NCBI RefSeq assembly: GCF_036518555.1
Contig: NZ_DATDMY010000215.1
Span: 1 to 16,334 of the forward strand
From: Dokdonella_A sp036518555
GTDB taxonomy: Bacteria; Pseudomonadota; Gammaproteobacteria; Xanthomonadales; Rhodanobacteraceae
Direction of reading: 5' to 3'
DNA length: 16,334 bases
Part shown: positions 8,284 through 14,824 of the stretch, piece by piece
How positions within the stretch are numbered: the stretch's first letter is position 1
Layout: each line of letters opens with the position of its first letter
Position numbers and translations under genes: made by a program
Notes under the pieces: model-generated
What the model saw: only the letters and a program-made list of their open reading frames with translations
Database searches by the model: none
Told to the model about the DNA's origin: nothing

Positions 8284-8394
8284 ATGAACGACCGATTTCG
8301 CTGCACAGGCTGCGCGCTGCAGTCGAGGTTTCACGAATCAACGTTGGCTTGCGCTTGCGGGTTTCCCGCCAGGCGCGCTTTTGCGTGGACGTAA
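8284..8394 (+). CDS. Possible 36-residue Cys-rich leader peptide (uncertain)
   Basis: The frame MNDRFRCTGC... has a CxxC pair near residues 7-10 and a CxC pair near residues 23-25, with a His between them, which is reminiscent of a small metal-binding knuckle. A GGGG run eight bases before the ATG could serve as a ribosome binding site. The frame ends 35 bases before the next gene. It may equally be chance in GC-rich leader DNA; there is no homology evidence. Confidence 0.15.
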   Translation: MNDRFRCTGCALQSRFHESTLACACGFPARRAFAWT

Positions 8395-8429
8395 CTCAGC
8401 TTTTTCGTCGATTTACGGGGGTAATTCGC

Positions 8430-11400
8430 ATGAAACGCTTGTTGACGCGTACTTTGACATCGTGCGCACTGGGAGCGCTGCTCGCAGGCAGTGCGTACGC
8501 TGAAACCTTCAATAACAACACGCCGGTAGCCATTCCGGACAACACGTACAACGGTACCCAAGCCACGATGGCGTGCTCGACGATCGACGCGAGTTCGATC
8601 CCGGCAGCCGATACGATCACGAATGTTGCGCTCACGACGGGCATTACCCACACGTGGGCGGGCGATCTGACCGTCAAGCTCATCAGTCCGTCGAGCACGA
8701 TCCTCGGCGTGTTCAGTCGGCCAGGCGTCGCCGAGACGGCCGACGACGGCAACGACACGGCCGGCTTCGGCGACAGCTCGAACTTGCTGTCGGCGAATCC
8801 GTTGTCGTTCGCCGACGCCAACGCCGCCGATGCGGAGACGATGGGCGGCACCCTGACCAGCGCCCAGACCATCTGCCTCAACGACAGCGTGTGCGCCTAC
8901 AAGGCCAATCCCGGTAGCGTCGTCGGTCTGGCGAATTTCGCCGGCTTCAACGGTGCGACGGCATCCGGCACCTGGACGCTCTGCGTCGGCGATGCCGGCA
9001 GCGGCGACACCGGTTCGCTCAACAGCTGGAGCATCACGATCGACCACGTCGCTCCCGTGGTCACGCACACGGTGACCCCGAGCGTCGGCACGCCGTCCGG
9101 TTCGATCAGCCCGAATACCGCGCAGGTCGTCAATGACGGCGACACCACCGCGTTCACGCTCACGCCCGATGCCGGTTTCCACATCGACACGGTCGGCGGC
9201 ACCTGCGGTGGCACCCTCGCGGCCAACACCTTCACGACCAACGCGATCACGGCCGATTGCACCGTCATTGCGAACTTCGCTCCGGACGGCGGCGGCGGCA
9301 CGTTCCCGCCCGACGAGAACTTCGACGAAGTCACCGCACCGGCATTGCCGGCAGGCTGGGTGACCTCGACGACGACCGGCACCGACTTCACGACCGTGAC
9401 CGACGCCGCCGACACGGCGCCGAACGCCGCGTTCGCGACCGACCTGCCCGCGGTCAACGACTTCACGCTCGACTCGCCGTCGTTCGTGCCCGCCGGTACG
9501 ACGACGCTGACGTTCCGCCACCAGTTCAACCTCGAAGACACGTTCGATGGTGCGGTGCTCGAGATCAGCATCAACGGCGGTCCGTTCACGGACATCCTCG
9601 CAGCGGGCGGTTCGTTCGGATCGGGCGGCTACACCGACACGATCTCGTCGAACTTCAGTAGCCCGATCGCCGGGCGCCAGGCCTGGAGCGGCAGCAGCGG
9701 CGGCTTCATCACGACCGTCGCGACCCTGCCTGCCGCGGCGACCGGCCAGCCGACCGTGCTGCGTTTCCGCACCGCGGACGACAGTTCGGTTGCGCCGAGT
9801 TCCGGTCCGGGCTGGTGGGTCGACTCGATCCACCTGTCGTTCGCGACGATCCCGTCGGTCGCGAAGGCGTTCGCGCCGAGCACCGTGCAGATCAACACGG
9901 ACAGCACGCTCACGATCACACTGACCAACCCGACCACGGGCGCAGCGACCTTGACGGCCGACCTCGTCGACACGCTGCCGGCCGGCCTCGTCGCGACCGC
10001 GGCGTCGGCGACGACGACCTGCACCGGCGGTGCGGGCGCGAGCAACACGTCGGGCTCGGTCACGCTGGGCACGGGTGCGGTGATCCCGCCGAACGGCACG
10101 TGCGTCGTCGCGGTCACGGTCAACTCGGCCACGGCAGGCAGCTACGTCAACACGATCCCGGCTGGCGCGCTGCAGACGAACATCGGCAACAGCGATACGG
10201 ACGCGACCGCGACCCTGACGGTGCAGTCGCCGCCGGTCGCCGTGGTCACGCCGAATGCGCTCTCGATCTCGGCGGCCGCGGGCGGCACGGGTTCGACGCC
10301 GCTCAACATCGCCAACACCGGTGGCAGCGCTCTGACCTACACGATCACCGAGGGAACGACGTCGGTCAACGGACAGAGCCGCCTGCAGGGCAGCAGCTAC
10401 AAGACCGTCTCGAAGCAGGCGCTCGAGATGCGCGCGAAGTACGGCCCCGCGTCGCTGTCGGGCAATCCGAGGGCAGGCATGGCGCCGGCGATGCATCGTC
10501 CGGTCAAGCCGCTCGGCGCACTGCAGATCTCGCAGATGGCGGACAACACCCCGGGTGACCAGGGCGTGTCCTGCGGCGTGAGTGGAACGTCGACGACGGC
10601 CAACAGCTGGTGGCGTCGCTTCTACTTCAACGAGCATCCGGGTGTCGGCGCGAGCACGAGCGTCACGAGCGTCACGATCTCGTCCGGCAGCAACGGCCCG
10701 AGCGGCGTGCCCGTCACGATCAACCTGTACACGATCCCGCACGGCACGCCGACCGATACGATCCCGACCGCGTCGCTGACGCCGATCGGCACGGGCACGG
10801 GCACGATCGACAGCGGCCTCGTGTCGGTGACGATCCCGGTCTCCGGTTCGATCGCCGATACCGCGGGCAACGACCTCGTCGTCGAGTACCACATCGATGC
10901 CGTCGCCACCGGCCAGTTCTTCCCGGGCGCGAACGCGACCCCGGAAACGCATCCGAGCTTCCTGTCGGCGGCCGACTGCGGCGTCAACGAACCGACCACG
11001 GCAGCGACGATCGGCTTCCCGGACTTCCACCTGACGATGATCGTCAACGTCGGCGGCACGCCGCCGGCGACCTGCGCGAACCCGGCCGATATTCCGTGGC
11101 TGAGCGAAGCGCCGGCCGGTGGTTCGGTCGCGGCGGGTGCGAACACGGATGTCACCGTGACCGGCGACGCGACGAGCCTCGCCGAAGGTACGTACACGGC
11201 CAACGTCTGCGTCGGCTCGAACGATCCGGTCACGCCGCTCGTCACCGTGCCCGTCACGCTCACGGTCGGACCTGCGCCGTTCGTGCTCTGCCCGAACAAC
11301 GCGGAAGAGATCTTCTGCGACGGCTTCGATCCGGCGAGCGCCGGGCCGGCCACGTACACGGATCGCACGGAGTTCCTCACGCACGTCGCGGCGGGCTACT

Positions 11401-11810
11401 ACGAGAACGGCTTCGATGATGCGGTGCCGGGTCCGATTGCGTCGATGAACTACACGAGTGGCGGCTGGGCGTACACGGTCGCGGCGAGTTCGGACACGCT
11501 GTACAACGACACGGGCCTGATCTCGACGAACCTCGCGGCGGATTCGATCGTCGTCACGTTCACGGGTGATCCGGTCACGGCCGTCGGCGGCAACTTCTGG
11601 GCGACCGACATCAACGTGCAGCCGACCGGCACCGACACGACGGTGAGCTTGAGCGATGGCACGACCGAGACGTTCACGTCGACGGGTCCGACGGATTTCC
11701 GTGGCTTTACGACTGCGGGCCCGGTGACGTCGCTCACGGTCGACGCACCCGACTCGGGCGGCAACTTCTGGCCGACGATGGACAACCTGATCGTCGGTAC
11801 CGGTCAGTAA
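8430..11810 (+). CDS. Large secreted mosaic protein: P-domain, jelly-roll, DUF7933-like, split Ig-like domain, IFCDGFD and YTDRTEF module
   Basis: I place the start at ATG 8430 (1126 residues). It follows GGGGG by eight bases and opens a clear signal peptide (MKRLLTRTLTSCALGALLAG, cleavage after AYA24), whereas the frame's upstream extension looks non-coding. The order of domains is as follows. Residues 25-205 resemble the proprotein-convertase P-domain (PVAIPDN, HTWAGDLTVKL, GTWTLCVGDA, SLNSWSITI). Residues 208-288 are a small bacterial repeat domain. Residues 291-471 are a jelly-roll/MAM-like domain (ENFDEV, GWWVDSIHL). Residues 474-600 are a DUF11/DUF7933-like domain (SVAKAFAPSTV). Residues 603-641 and 879-946 are the two halves of an Ig/BACON-like domain. 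Between the halves (642-878) sits a charged linker plus a module homologous to the N-terminus of the 6233 gene. EIFCDGFD occupies 960-967, and 976-1126 is the shared C-terminal module. No protease catalytic domain accompanies the P-domain. The gene has its own leader and terminator. Function is unknown, with extracellular adhesion or binding inferred. Confidence 0.92.
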   Translation: MKRLLTRTLTSCALGALLAGSAYAETFNNNTPVAIPDNTYNGTQATMACSTIDASSIPAADTITNVALTTGITHTWAGDLTVKLISPSSTILGVFSRPGVAETADDGNDTAGFGDSSNLLSANPLSFADANAADAETMGGTLTSAQTICLNDSVCAYKANPGSVVGLANFAGFNGATASGTWTLCVGDAGSGDTGSLNSWSITIDHVAPVVTHTVTPSVGTPSGSISPNTAQVVNDGDTTAFTLTPDAGFHIDTVGGTCGGTLAANTFTTNAITADCTVIANFAPDGGGGTFPPDENFDEVTAPALPAGWVTSTTTGTDFTTVTDAADTAPNAAFATDLPAVNDFTLDSPSFVPAGTTTLTFRHQFNLEDTFDGAVLEISINGGPFTDILAAGGSFGSGGYTDTISSNFSSPIAGRQAWSGSSGGFITTVATLPAAATGQPTVLRFRTADDSSVAPSSGPGWWVDSIHLSFATIPSVAKAFAPSTVQINTDSTLTITLTNPTTGAATLTADLVDTLPAGLVATAASATTTCTGGAGASNTSGSVTLGTGAVIPPNGTCVVAVTVNSATAGSYVNTIPAGALQTNIGNSDTDATATLTVQSPPVAVVTPNALSISAAAGGTGSTPLNIANTGGSALTYTITEGTTSVNGQSRLQGSSYKTVSKQALEMRAKYGPASLSGNPRAGMAPAMHRPVKPLGALQISQMADNTPGDQGVSCGVSGTSTTANSWWRRFYFNEHPGVGASTSVTSVTISSGSNGPSGVPVTINLYTIPHGTPTDTIPTASLTPIGTGTGTIDSGLVSVTIPVSGSIADTAGNDLVVEYHIDAVATGQFFPGANATPETHPSFLSAADCGVNEPTTAATIGFPDFHLTMIVNVGGTPPATCANPADIPWLSEAPAGGSVAAGANTDVTVTGDATSLAEGTYTANVCVGSNDPVTPLVTVPVTLTVGPAPFVLCPNNAEEIFCDGFDPASAGPATYTDRTEFLTHVAAGYYENGFDDAVPGPIASMNYTSGGWAYTVAASSDTLYNDTGLISTNLAADSIVVTFTGDPVTAVGGNFWATDINVQPTGTDTTVSLSDGTTETFTSTGPTDFRGFTTAGPVTSLTVDAPDSGGNFWPTMDNLIVGTGQ
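10353..11066 (+). other. Module inserted inside an Ig/BACON-like domain
   Basis: The Ig-like domain runs normally to LTYTITE (about 10335-10352) and resumes at ATCANPADIPWL (from about 11067). In the repeats of the first gene these two points (YTID and SCASPGAVAWL) are only a few residues apart. The intervening 237 residues begin with a basic linker and continue with a beta module. Its VTINLYT, LTPIGTGTG, SAADCG and IGFPDFH segments align with VTVNLYT, LTAIGTATA, AAADCG and IGFPTMH of the 6233 protein. Confidence 0.75.
11307..11330 (+). other. Internal EIFCDGFD motif (copy 3)
   Basis: The motif occupies residues 960-967, directly after the Ig-like domain, as in the first gene. The 151-residue C-terminal module follows after a short linker. 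A Cys replaces the Ala seen at the variable position in the other copies. Confidence 0.8.
11355..11807 (+). repeat. Long direct repeat, copy 2 (C-terminal module)
   Basis: This is the partner of 7448-7900. It has identical length and the same reading frame, and ends just before the stop codon. It includes the 53-bp perfect identity at 11583-11635. Confidence 0.9.
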
Positions 11811-11833
11811 ATCCAACCGTCCAGCGATACTTG

Positions 11834-11864
11834 GAGGCCTTCCTTCGGGAAGGCCTCTTTTTTT
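11834..11864 (+). terminator. Intrinsic terminator with TTCG tetraloop
   Basis: GAGGCCTTCC (11834-11843) pairs perfectly with GGAAGGCCTC (11848-11857) around a TTCG loop closed by a C-G pair, the extra-stable UUCG tetraloop context. Seven T follow (11858-11864). It lies 23 bases after the stop of the second mosaic gene. The other strand has no T-tract, so it serves only the rightward gene. Confidence 0.95.
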
Positions 11865-12233
11865 GGCCTGGCGGAAGGCGGGAGCCGAGGATTCCGACTT
11901 CCCCGCGCGAGCGAGCGGTAGCGGTGCAGGCCGACGGCCGGTTGCGCCACGGAACCGGGCAGTTCGACAGGGCGCCGGCGTTAAAGCGGCTGCGGCGCGA
12001 CGCGTCGGTTACGCAGCGTCATGCCACGAGGTCGCAAAGTCCTCGATCGCTGTGAGGGAACCGCTGAGCAGACCACAAGGGGACGTCGATTCCCGCGAAA
12101 GCGTGCATCCACGTTCGCCGTCCTCGAAGCAATACGCTCCGCGCATCGCGGACCGCCGCGGGGTCGGCGCTTGCCGAGCGCGCGCGTAACCACTATGCCC
12201 GCCCACGCCCGCGCCACGCGGACGATGCTCGCC
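11865..12233. other. Intergenic region between convergent mosaic gene and parC
   Basis: I see no convincing gene in these 369 bases. Open frames on both strands are short, Arg-rich and without ribosome binding sites. Bases 12088-12110 (GATTCCCGCGAAAGCGTGCATCC with neighbours) resemble a decayed copy of the dispersed palindrome with ATTCCCGC/GCGGGAAT arms seen in many proteobacteria. No T-tailed terminator is evident for parC on the minus strand. Confidence 0.35.
12088..12110. repeat. Possible decayed ATTCCCGC-type palindromic repeat
   Basis: A short stretch with GATTCCCGCGAAAGCG followed by TGCATCC fits an inverted repeat GATTCCCGC...GCGGGAATC in which the right arm has mutated. Only one copy is seen in this window, so the identification is tentative. 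Confidence 0.25.
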
Positions 12234-14474
12234 TCAGGCGGTGGTTTCGATCCGATCGACGCGCTGCAGCCCGCGTGGCAGCAGCGAACCGCGCGTCGCG
12301 CGGTTGCCGCCGTATTCGACGAGGTCGTTCCAACGCAGCGTGAGCTTGCGCTGGCCTGCGTAGAGCGTGACCTCGCCCTGGCCCTCGGCGACGACCGCAA
12401 TACCGGCGACGCGCTCCCCGGCGCCGAGCTTCGCCTTCGGAATCTCGATGAGCTTGTTGCCTTTGCCGCCCTTGTCGAGCTCGGGCAGTTCGGCGACCGA
12501 GAACATCAGCAGGTGGCCCGCGCTCGTGACGACGACGATGCGGTCCCGCGCCGAATCGGCGACCAGCGCAGGCGCGAGAACGCGCGCTTCGTCGTCGAGG
12601 TTGAGGATCTGCTTGCCGGCCTTCTTGTTGGCGAGCAAGGTCTCGAACTTCGTCACGAACCCGTAGCCGAAATCGGACGCGAGCACGAGCTTCGTCGCTG
12701 CGTCGGCGATCGCGACCGCATCGAAGCGTGCGCCCGCGGGCAGCGCGAAGCGGCCGGTCAGCGGCTCGCCGTTGCCGCGCGCGGAAGGCAGCGTGTGCGC
12801 CGGCGTCGAATAGCTGCGCCCGGTCGAATCGATGAACGCGGCCTGCTGCGTCGTGCGGCCCTTCGCGCTCGCGAGGAAGCTGTCGCCCTCGCGGTAGCCG
12901 AGTTCGCTCGCGTCGACGTCGTGGCCCTTCGCTGCGCGCGCCCAGCCCTTCGCGGACAGCACCACGGTGACCGGTTCGCTCGCGACGAGCGCGGTGTCGT
13001 CGAGCGCCTGCGCGACCGCGCGCTCGACCAGCGGCGAACGGCGCGCATCGCCGTACTTCTTCGCGTCGTCCTTGAGCTCGTCCTTGATCAGCGTCTTCAG
13101 CCGCGCTTTGGAATTGAGGATCACGTTGATGCGCGCGCGCTCTTCCTCGAGCTGGTCGCGCTCCTCGTTGATCTTCATTTCCTCGAGCCGCGCGAGCTGG
13201 CGCAGGCGCGTCTCGAGGATGTAGTCGGCCTGCTCCTCGCTGAGGCGGAAGCGCGCGATTAGCGCGGGCCGCGGCCCGTCCTCGGTTCGAATGATGCGGA
13301 TCACTTCGTCGAGGTTGAGATAGGCGATGCGCAGGCCTTCGAGCAGGTGCAGTCGCCGCTCGACCCTCGCGAGGCGATGCTGCAGGCGCTTGGTCACCGT
13401 CTCGGCGCGGAAGCGCAGCCATTCGAGCAGGATCTGCTTGAGGTTCTTGACCTGCGGCTTCCCGTCCAGGCCGATCATGTTGAGGTTGACGCGGTAGCTC
13501 TTCTCGAGGTCCGTCGTCGCATTGAGGTGCTGCATCATCTCGTCGAGATCGATGCGGTTGCTGCGCGGGATCAGCACGATGCGGATCGGGTTCTCGTGGT
13601 CCGACTCGTCGCGGATGTCCTCGAGCATCGGCAGCTTCTTCGCGCGCATCTGGTTCGCGATCTGCTCGACGATCTTCGACGGCGATACCTGGTACGGCAG
13701 CGCGGTGACGACGACGTTGCCGTCCTCCTTCTTCCAGACGGCGCGGCAGCGCACCGAGCCGTTGCCGGTCGCGTACATCGCGGCGAGCTCGCTCGCCGGC
13801 GTGATGATCTCGGCCGCCGTCGGGAAGTCCGGGCCCTTAACGTGCTCGCACAGCTCGGCGATGCTCGCTTCCGGCTCGTCGAGCAGGCGGATGCACGCGC
13901 TCGCGATCTCGCGCAGGTTGTGCGGCGGGATGTCGGTCGCCATGCCGACCGCGATGCCGGTCGAACCGTTGAGCAGCACGTGCGGCACGCGCGAGGGCAG
14001 CCACGACGGCTCCTTCAAGGTGCCGTCGAAGTTCGGCACCCAGTCGACCGTCCCCTGGCCGACTTCCTCGAGCAGCAGCTCGGCGATCGGGGTGAGCTTC
14101 GATTCCGTGTAGCGCATCGCCGCGAACGACTTCGGGTCCTCCTGCGAACCGAAGTTGCCCTGGCCGTCGATGAGCGGATAGCGATACGAGAACGGCTGCG
14201 CCATCAGCACCATCGCTTCGTAACACGCGCTGTCGCCGTGCGGATGGAACTTGCCGATCACGTCGCCGACCGTGCGCGCCGACTTCTTCGGCTTCGACGC
14301 CGCGTCGAGGCCGAGTTCGCTCATCGCGTAGACGATGCGCCGCTGCACGGGCTTGAGGCCGTCGCCGACGAAGGGCAGGGCGCGGTCGAGCACGACGTAC
14401 ATCGAGTAGTCGAGGTACGCGCGTTCGGCATAGTCCTTCAGCGGAATCTGTTCGTGGGTCGCTTGCAGGTTCAT
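12234..14474 (-). CDS. parC: DNA topoisomerase IV subunit A
   Basis: The 746-residue protein matches E. coli ParC (752) in length and in long stretches such as YLDYSMYVVLDRALP, GDGLKPVQRRIVYAMSELGL and KKSARTVGDVIGK. ParC cuts and passes DNA duplexes together with ParE to unlink sister chromosomes. The catalytic Tyr is residue 122 in AAMRYTESKL. The quinolone-determining positions are the sensitive-type Ser82 and Glu86 in HPHGDSACYE (E. coli Ser80 and Glu84). The tower and coiled-coil region lies around 340-480. The C-terminal pinwheel carries the degenerate box KGGKGNKLIEIP, close to the ParC form KGKGNKI rather than the GyrA box, which decides for ParC over GyrA. The start follows a weak GGAT. 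parE is not adjacent. The gene stands alone between secreted-protein genes. Confidence 0.97.
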   Translation of the reverse strand: MNLQATHEQIPLKDYAERAYLDYSMYVVLDRALPFVGDGLKPVQRRIVYAMSELGLDAASKPKKSARTVGDVIGKFHPHGDSACYEAMVLMAQPFSYRYPLIDGQGNFGSQEDPKSFAAMRYTESKLTPIAELLLEEVGQGTVDWVPNFDGTLKEPSWLPSRVPHVLLNGSTGIAVGMATDIPPHNLREIASACIRLLDEPEASIAELCEHVKGPDFPTAAEIITPASELAAMYATGNGSVRCRAVWKKEDGNVVVTALPYQVSPSKIVEQIANQMRAKKLPMLEDIRDESDHENPIRIVLIPRSNRIDLDEMMQHLNATTDLEKSYRVNLNMIGLDGKPQVKNLKQILLEWLRFRAETVTKRLQHRLARVERRLHLLEGLRIAYLNLDEVIRIIRTEDGPRPALIARFRLSEEQADYILETRLRQLARLEEMKINEERDQLEEERARINVILNSKARLKTLIKDELKDDAKKYGDARRSPLVERAVAQALDDTALVASEPVTVVLSAKGWARAAKGHDVDASELGYREGDSFLASAKGRTTQQAAFIDSTGRSYSTPAHTLPSARGNGEPLTGRFALPAGARFDAVAIADAATKLVLASDFGYGFVTKFETLLANKKAGKQILNLDDEARVLAPALVADSARDRIVVVTSAGHLLMFSVAELPELDKGGKGNKLIEIPKAKLGAGERVAGIAVVAEGQGEVTLYAGQRKLTLRWNDLVEYGGNRATRGSLLPRGLQRVDRIETTA

Positions 14475-14688
14475 CGAAAATCCATCGGAAACAAGGGCTC
14501 AGCCGGGATCCTGGCAGCCAGCCGCGCATTGTGCCGGAACGCGCGTGGCGCAGGTAGCGTGCCGGCCGGGCGGTGCGCATCCGGCGCGCTCCCCCCGCCC
14601 GGTCCGGCGCCGACGCGCGCCGCCACGCGTGGCGCGGGCTCGGCGAAAACGTCTGTCGCGGCGCCCCAGTCCGTTTATCCGATCGACG

Positions 14689-14754
14689 GCGATAACCGGT
14701 TGCTATCGCGCGATAACCCGCGTCGATGACGATTCTTGCAGCGCATCGCGCGAT
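14689..14754. promoter_or_regulatory. Cluster of operator-like palindromes upstream of the beta-helix gene
   Basis: The palindrome ATCGCGCGAT occurs at 14705-14714, extended to TATCGCGCGATA at 14704-14715, and again at 14745-14754, with centres exactly 40 bp apart. CGATAACC occurs at 14690-14697 and 14711-14718, 21 bp apart. GCGATA (14689-14694) and TATCGC (14704-14709) form a further inverted repeat. Spacing near whole helical turns and a position 70-135 bases before the ATG suggest a dimeric regulator's sites. The regulator is unknown. Confidence 0.4.
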
Positions 14755-14812
14755 CACATCATTTCATTGGATCGCAGGGTTGCGGCGCGGATAGGGTGCG
14801 CCACCGGACGAC

Positions 14813-14817
14813 GGAGG
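14813..14817 (+). promoter_or_regulatory. Ribosome binding site deciding the ATG at 14825
   Basis: GGAGG lies seven bases before ATG 14825. It is one base from the alternative TTG at 14819 and 13 bases from the ATG at 14831, so 14825 is the only well-spaced start. Confidence 0.8.
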
Positions 14818-14824
14818 CTTGGAC

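Larger units (their letters stand above)
7957..8429. other. Long leader region of the second mosaic gene
   Basis: These 473 bases carry no confident gene. They hold a candidate promoter at 8118-8147. Two mutually exclusive small hairpins lie at 8217-8243 (TGCCGG with CCGGCA) and 8232-8244 (ATGCC with GGCAT). A stem at 8357-8369 (GCGGG, TTT, CCCGC) is extended by GCGC at 8351-8354 and 8373-8376 and followed by TTTT. A 36-codon open frame at 8284-8394 (MNDRFRCTGC...) has GGGG eight bases before its ATG and four Cys as CxxC and CxC. The ribosome binding site GGGGG (8417-8421) lies eight bases before the ATG at 8430. Confidence 0.4.
14475..14824. other. Divergent intergenic region (parC / beta-helix gene)
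   Basis: No gene is seen in these 350 bases. The parC-proximal part is extremely GC-rich. The other half (about 14676-14765) is relatively AT-rich and carries repeated CGATAA-type elements and palindromes, described separately. A TTGCAG (14736-14741) with CATCAT (14757-14762, 15-base spacer) is a weak promoter candidate for the rightward gene. It overlaps the second palindrome. Confidence 0.4.

Noticed and set aside
6257..8341. Antisense open frame of about 690 codons opposite the first mosaic gene
   Set aside because: It has the same Arg-rich shadow composition. It also runs across the intrinsic terminator at 7925-7956 and the non-coding leader.
7749..8429. In-frame 5' extension of the second mosaic gene
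   Set aside because: It would begin inside the preceding gene, run through an intrinsic terminator and encode Arg-rich sequence. ATG 8430 has a ribosome binding site and opens a clear signal peptide.
8331..11816. Antisense open frame of more than 1100 codons opposite the second mosaic gene
   Set aside because: The translation is almost entirely Arg, Asp, Val, Ala and Gly with no domains. It mirrors the real gene's codon pattern in GC-rich DNA, and the sense frame has a signal peptide, recognised domains and a terminator.
12009..12206. 65-codon minus-strand frame downstream of parC
   Set aside because: Its middle reads like translation of a decayed palindromic repeat (TLSREST...). It has no ribosome binding site or homology signal.
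12021..14729. Two long rightward open frames opposite parC (12021-13262 and 13347-14729)
   Set aside because: ParC is unmistakable on the minus strand. These frames are its complement, with biased composition.
14819..14824. TTG start two codons upstream of the beta-helix gene's ATG
   Set aside because: It lies one base from the GGAGG. The ATG at 14825 has a seven-base spacer.
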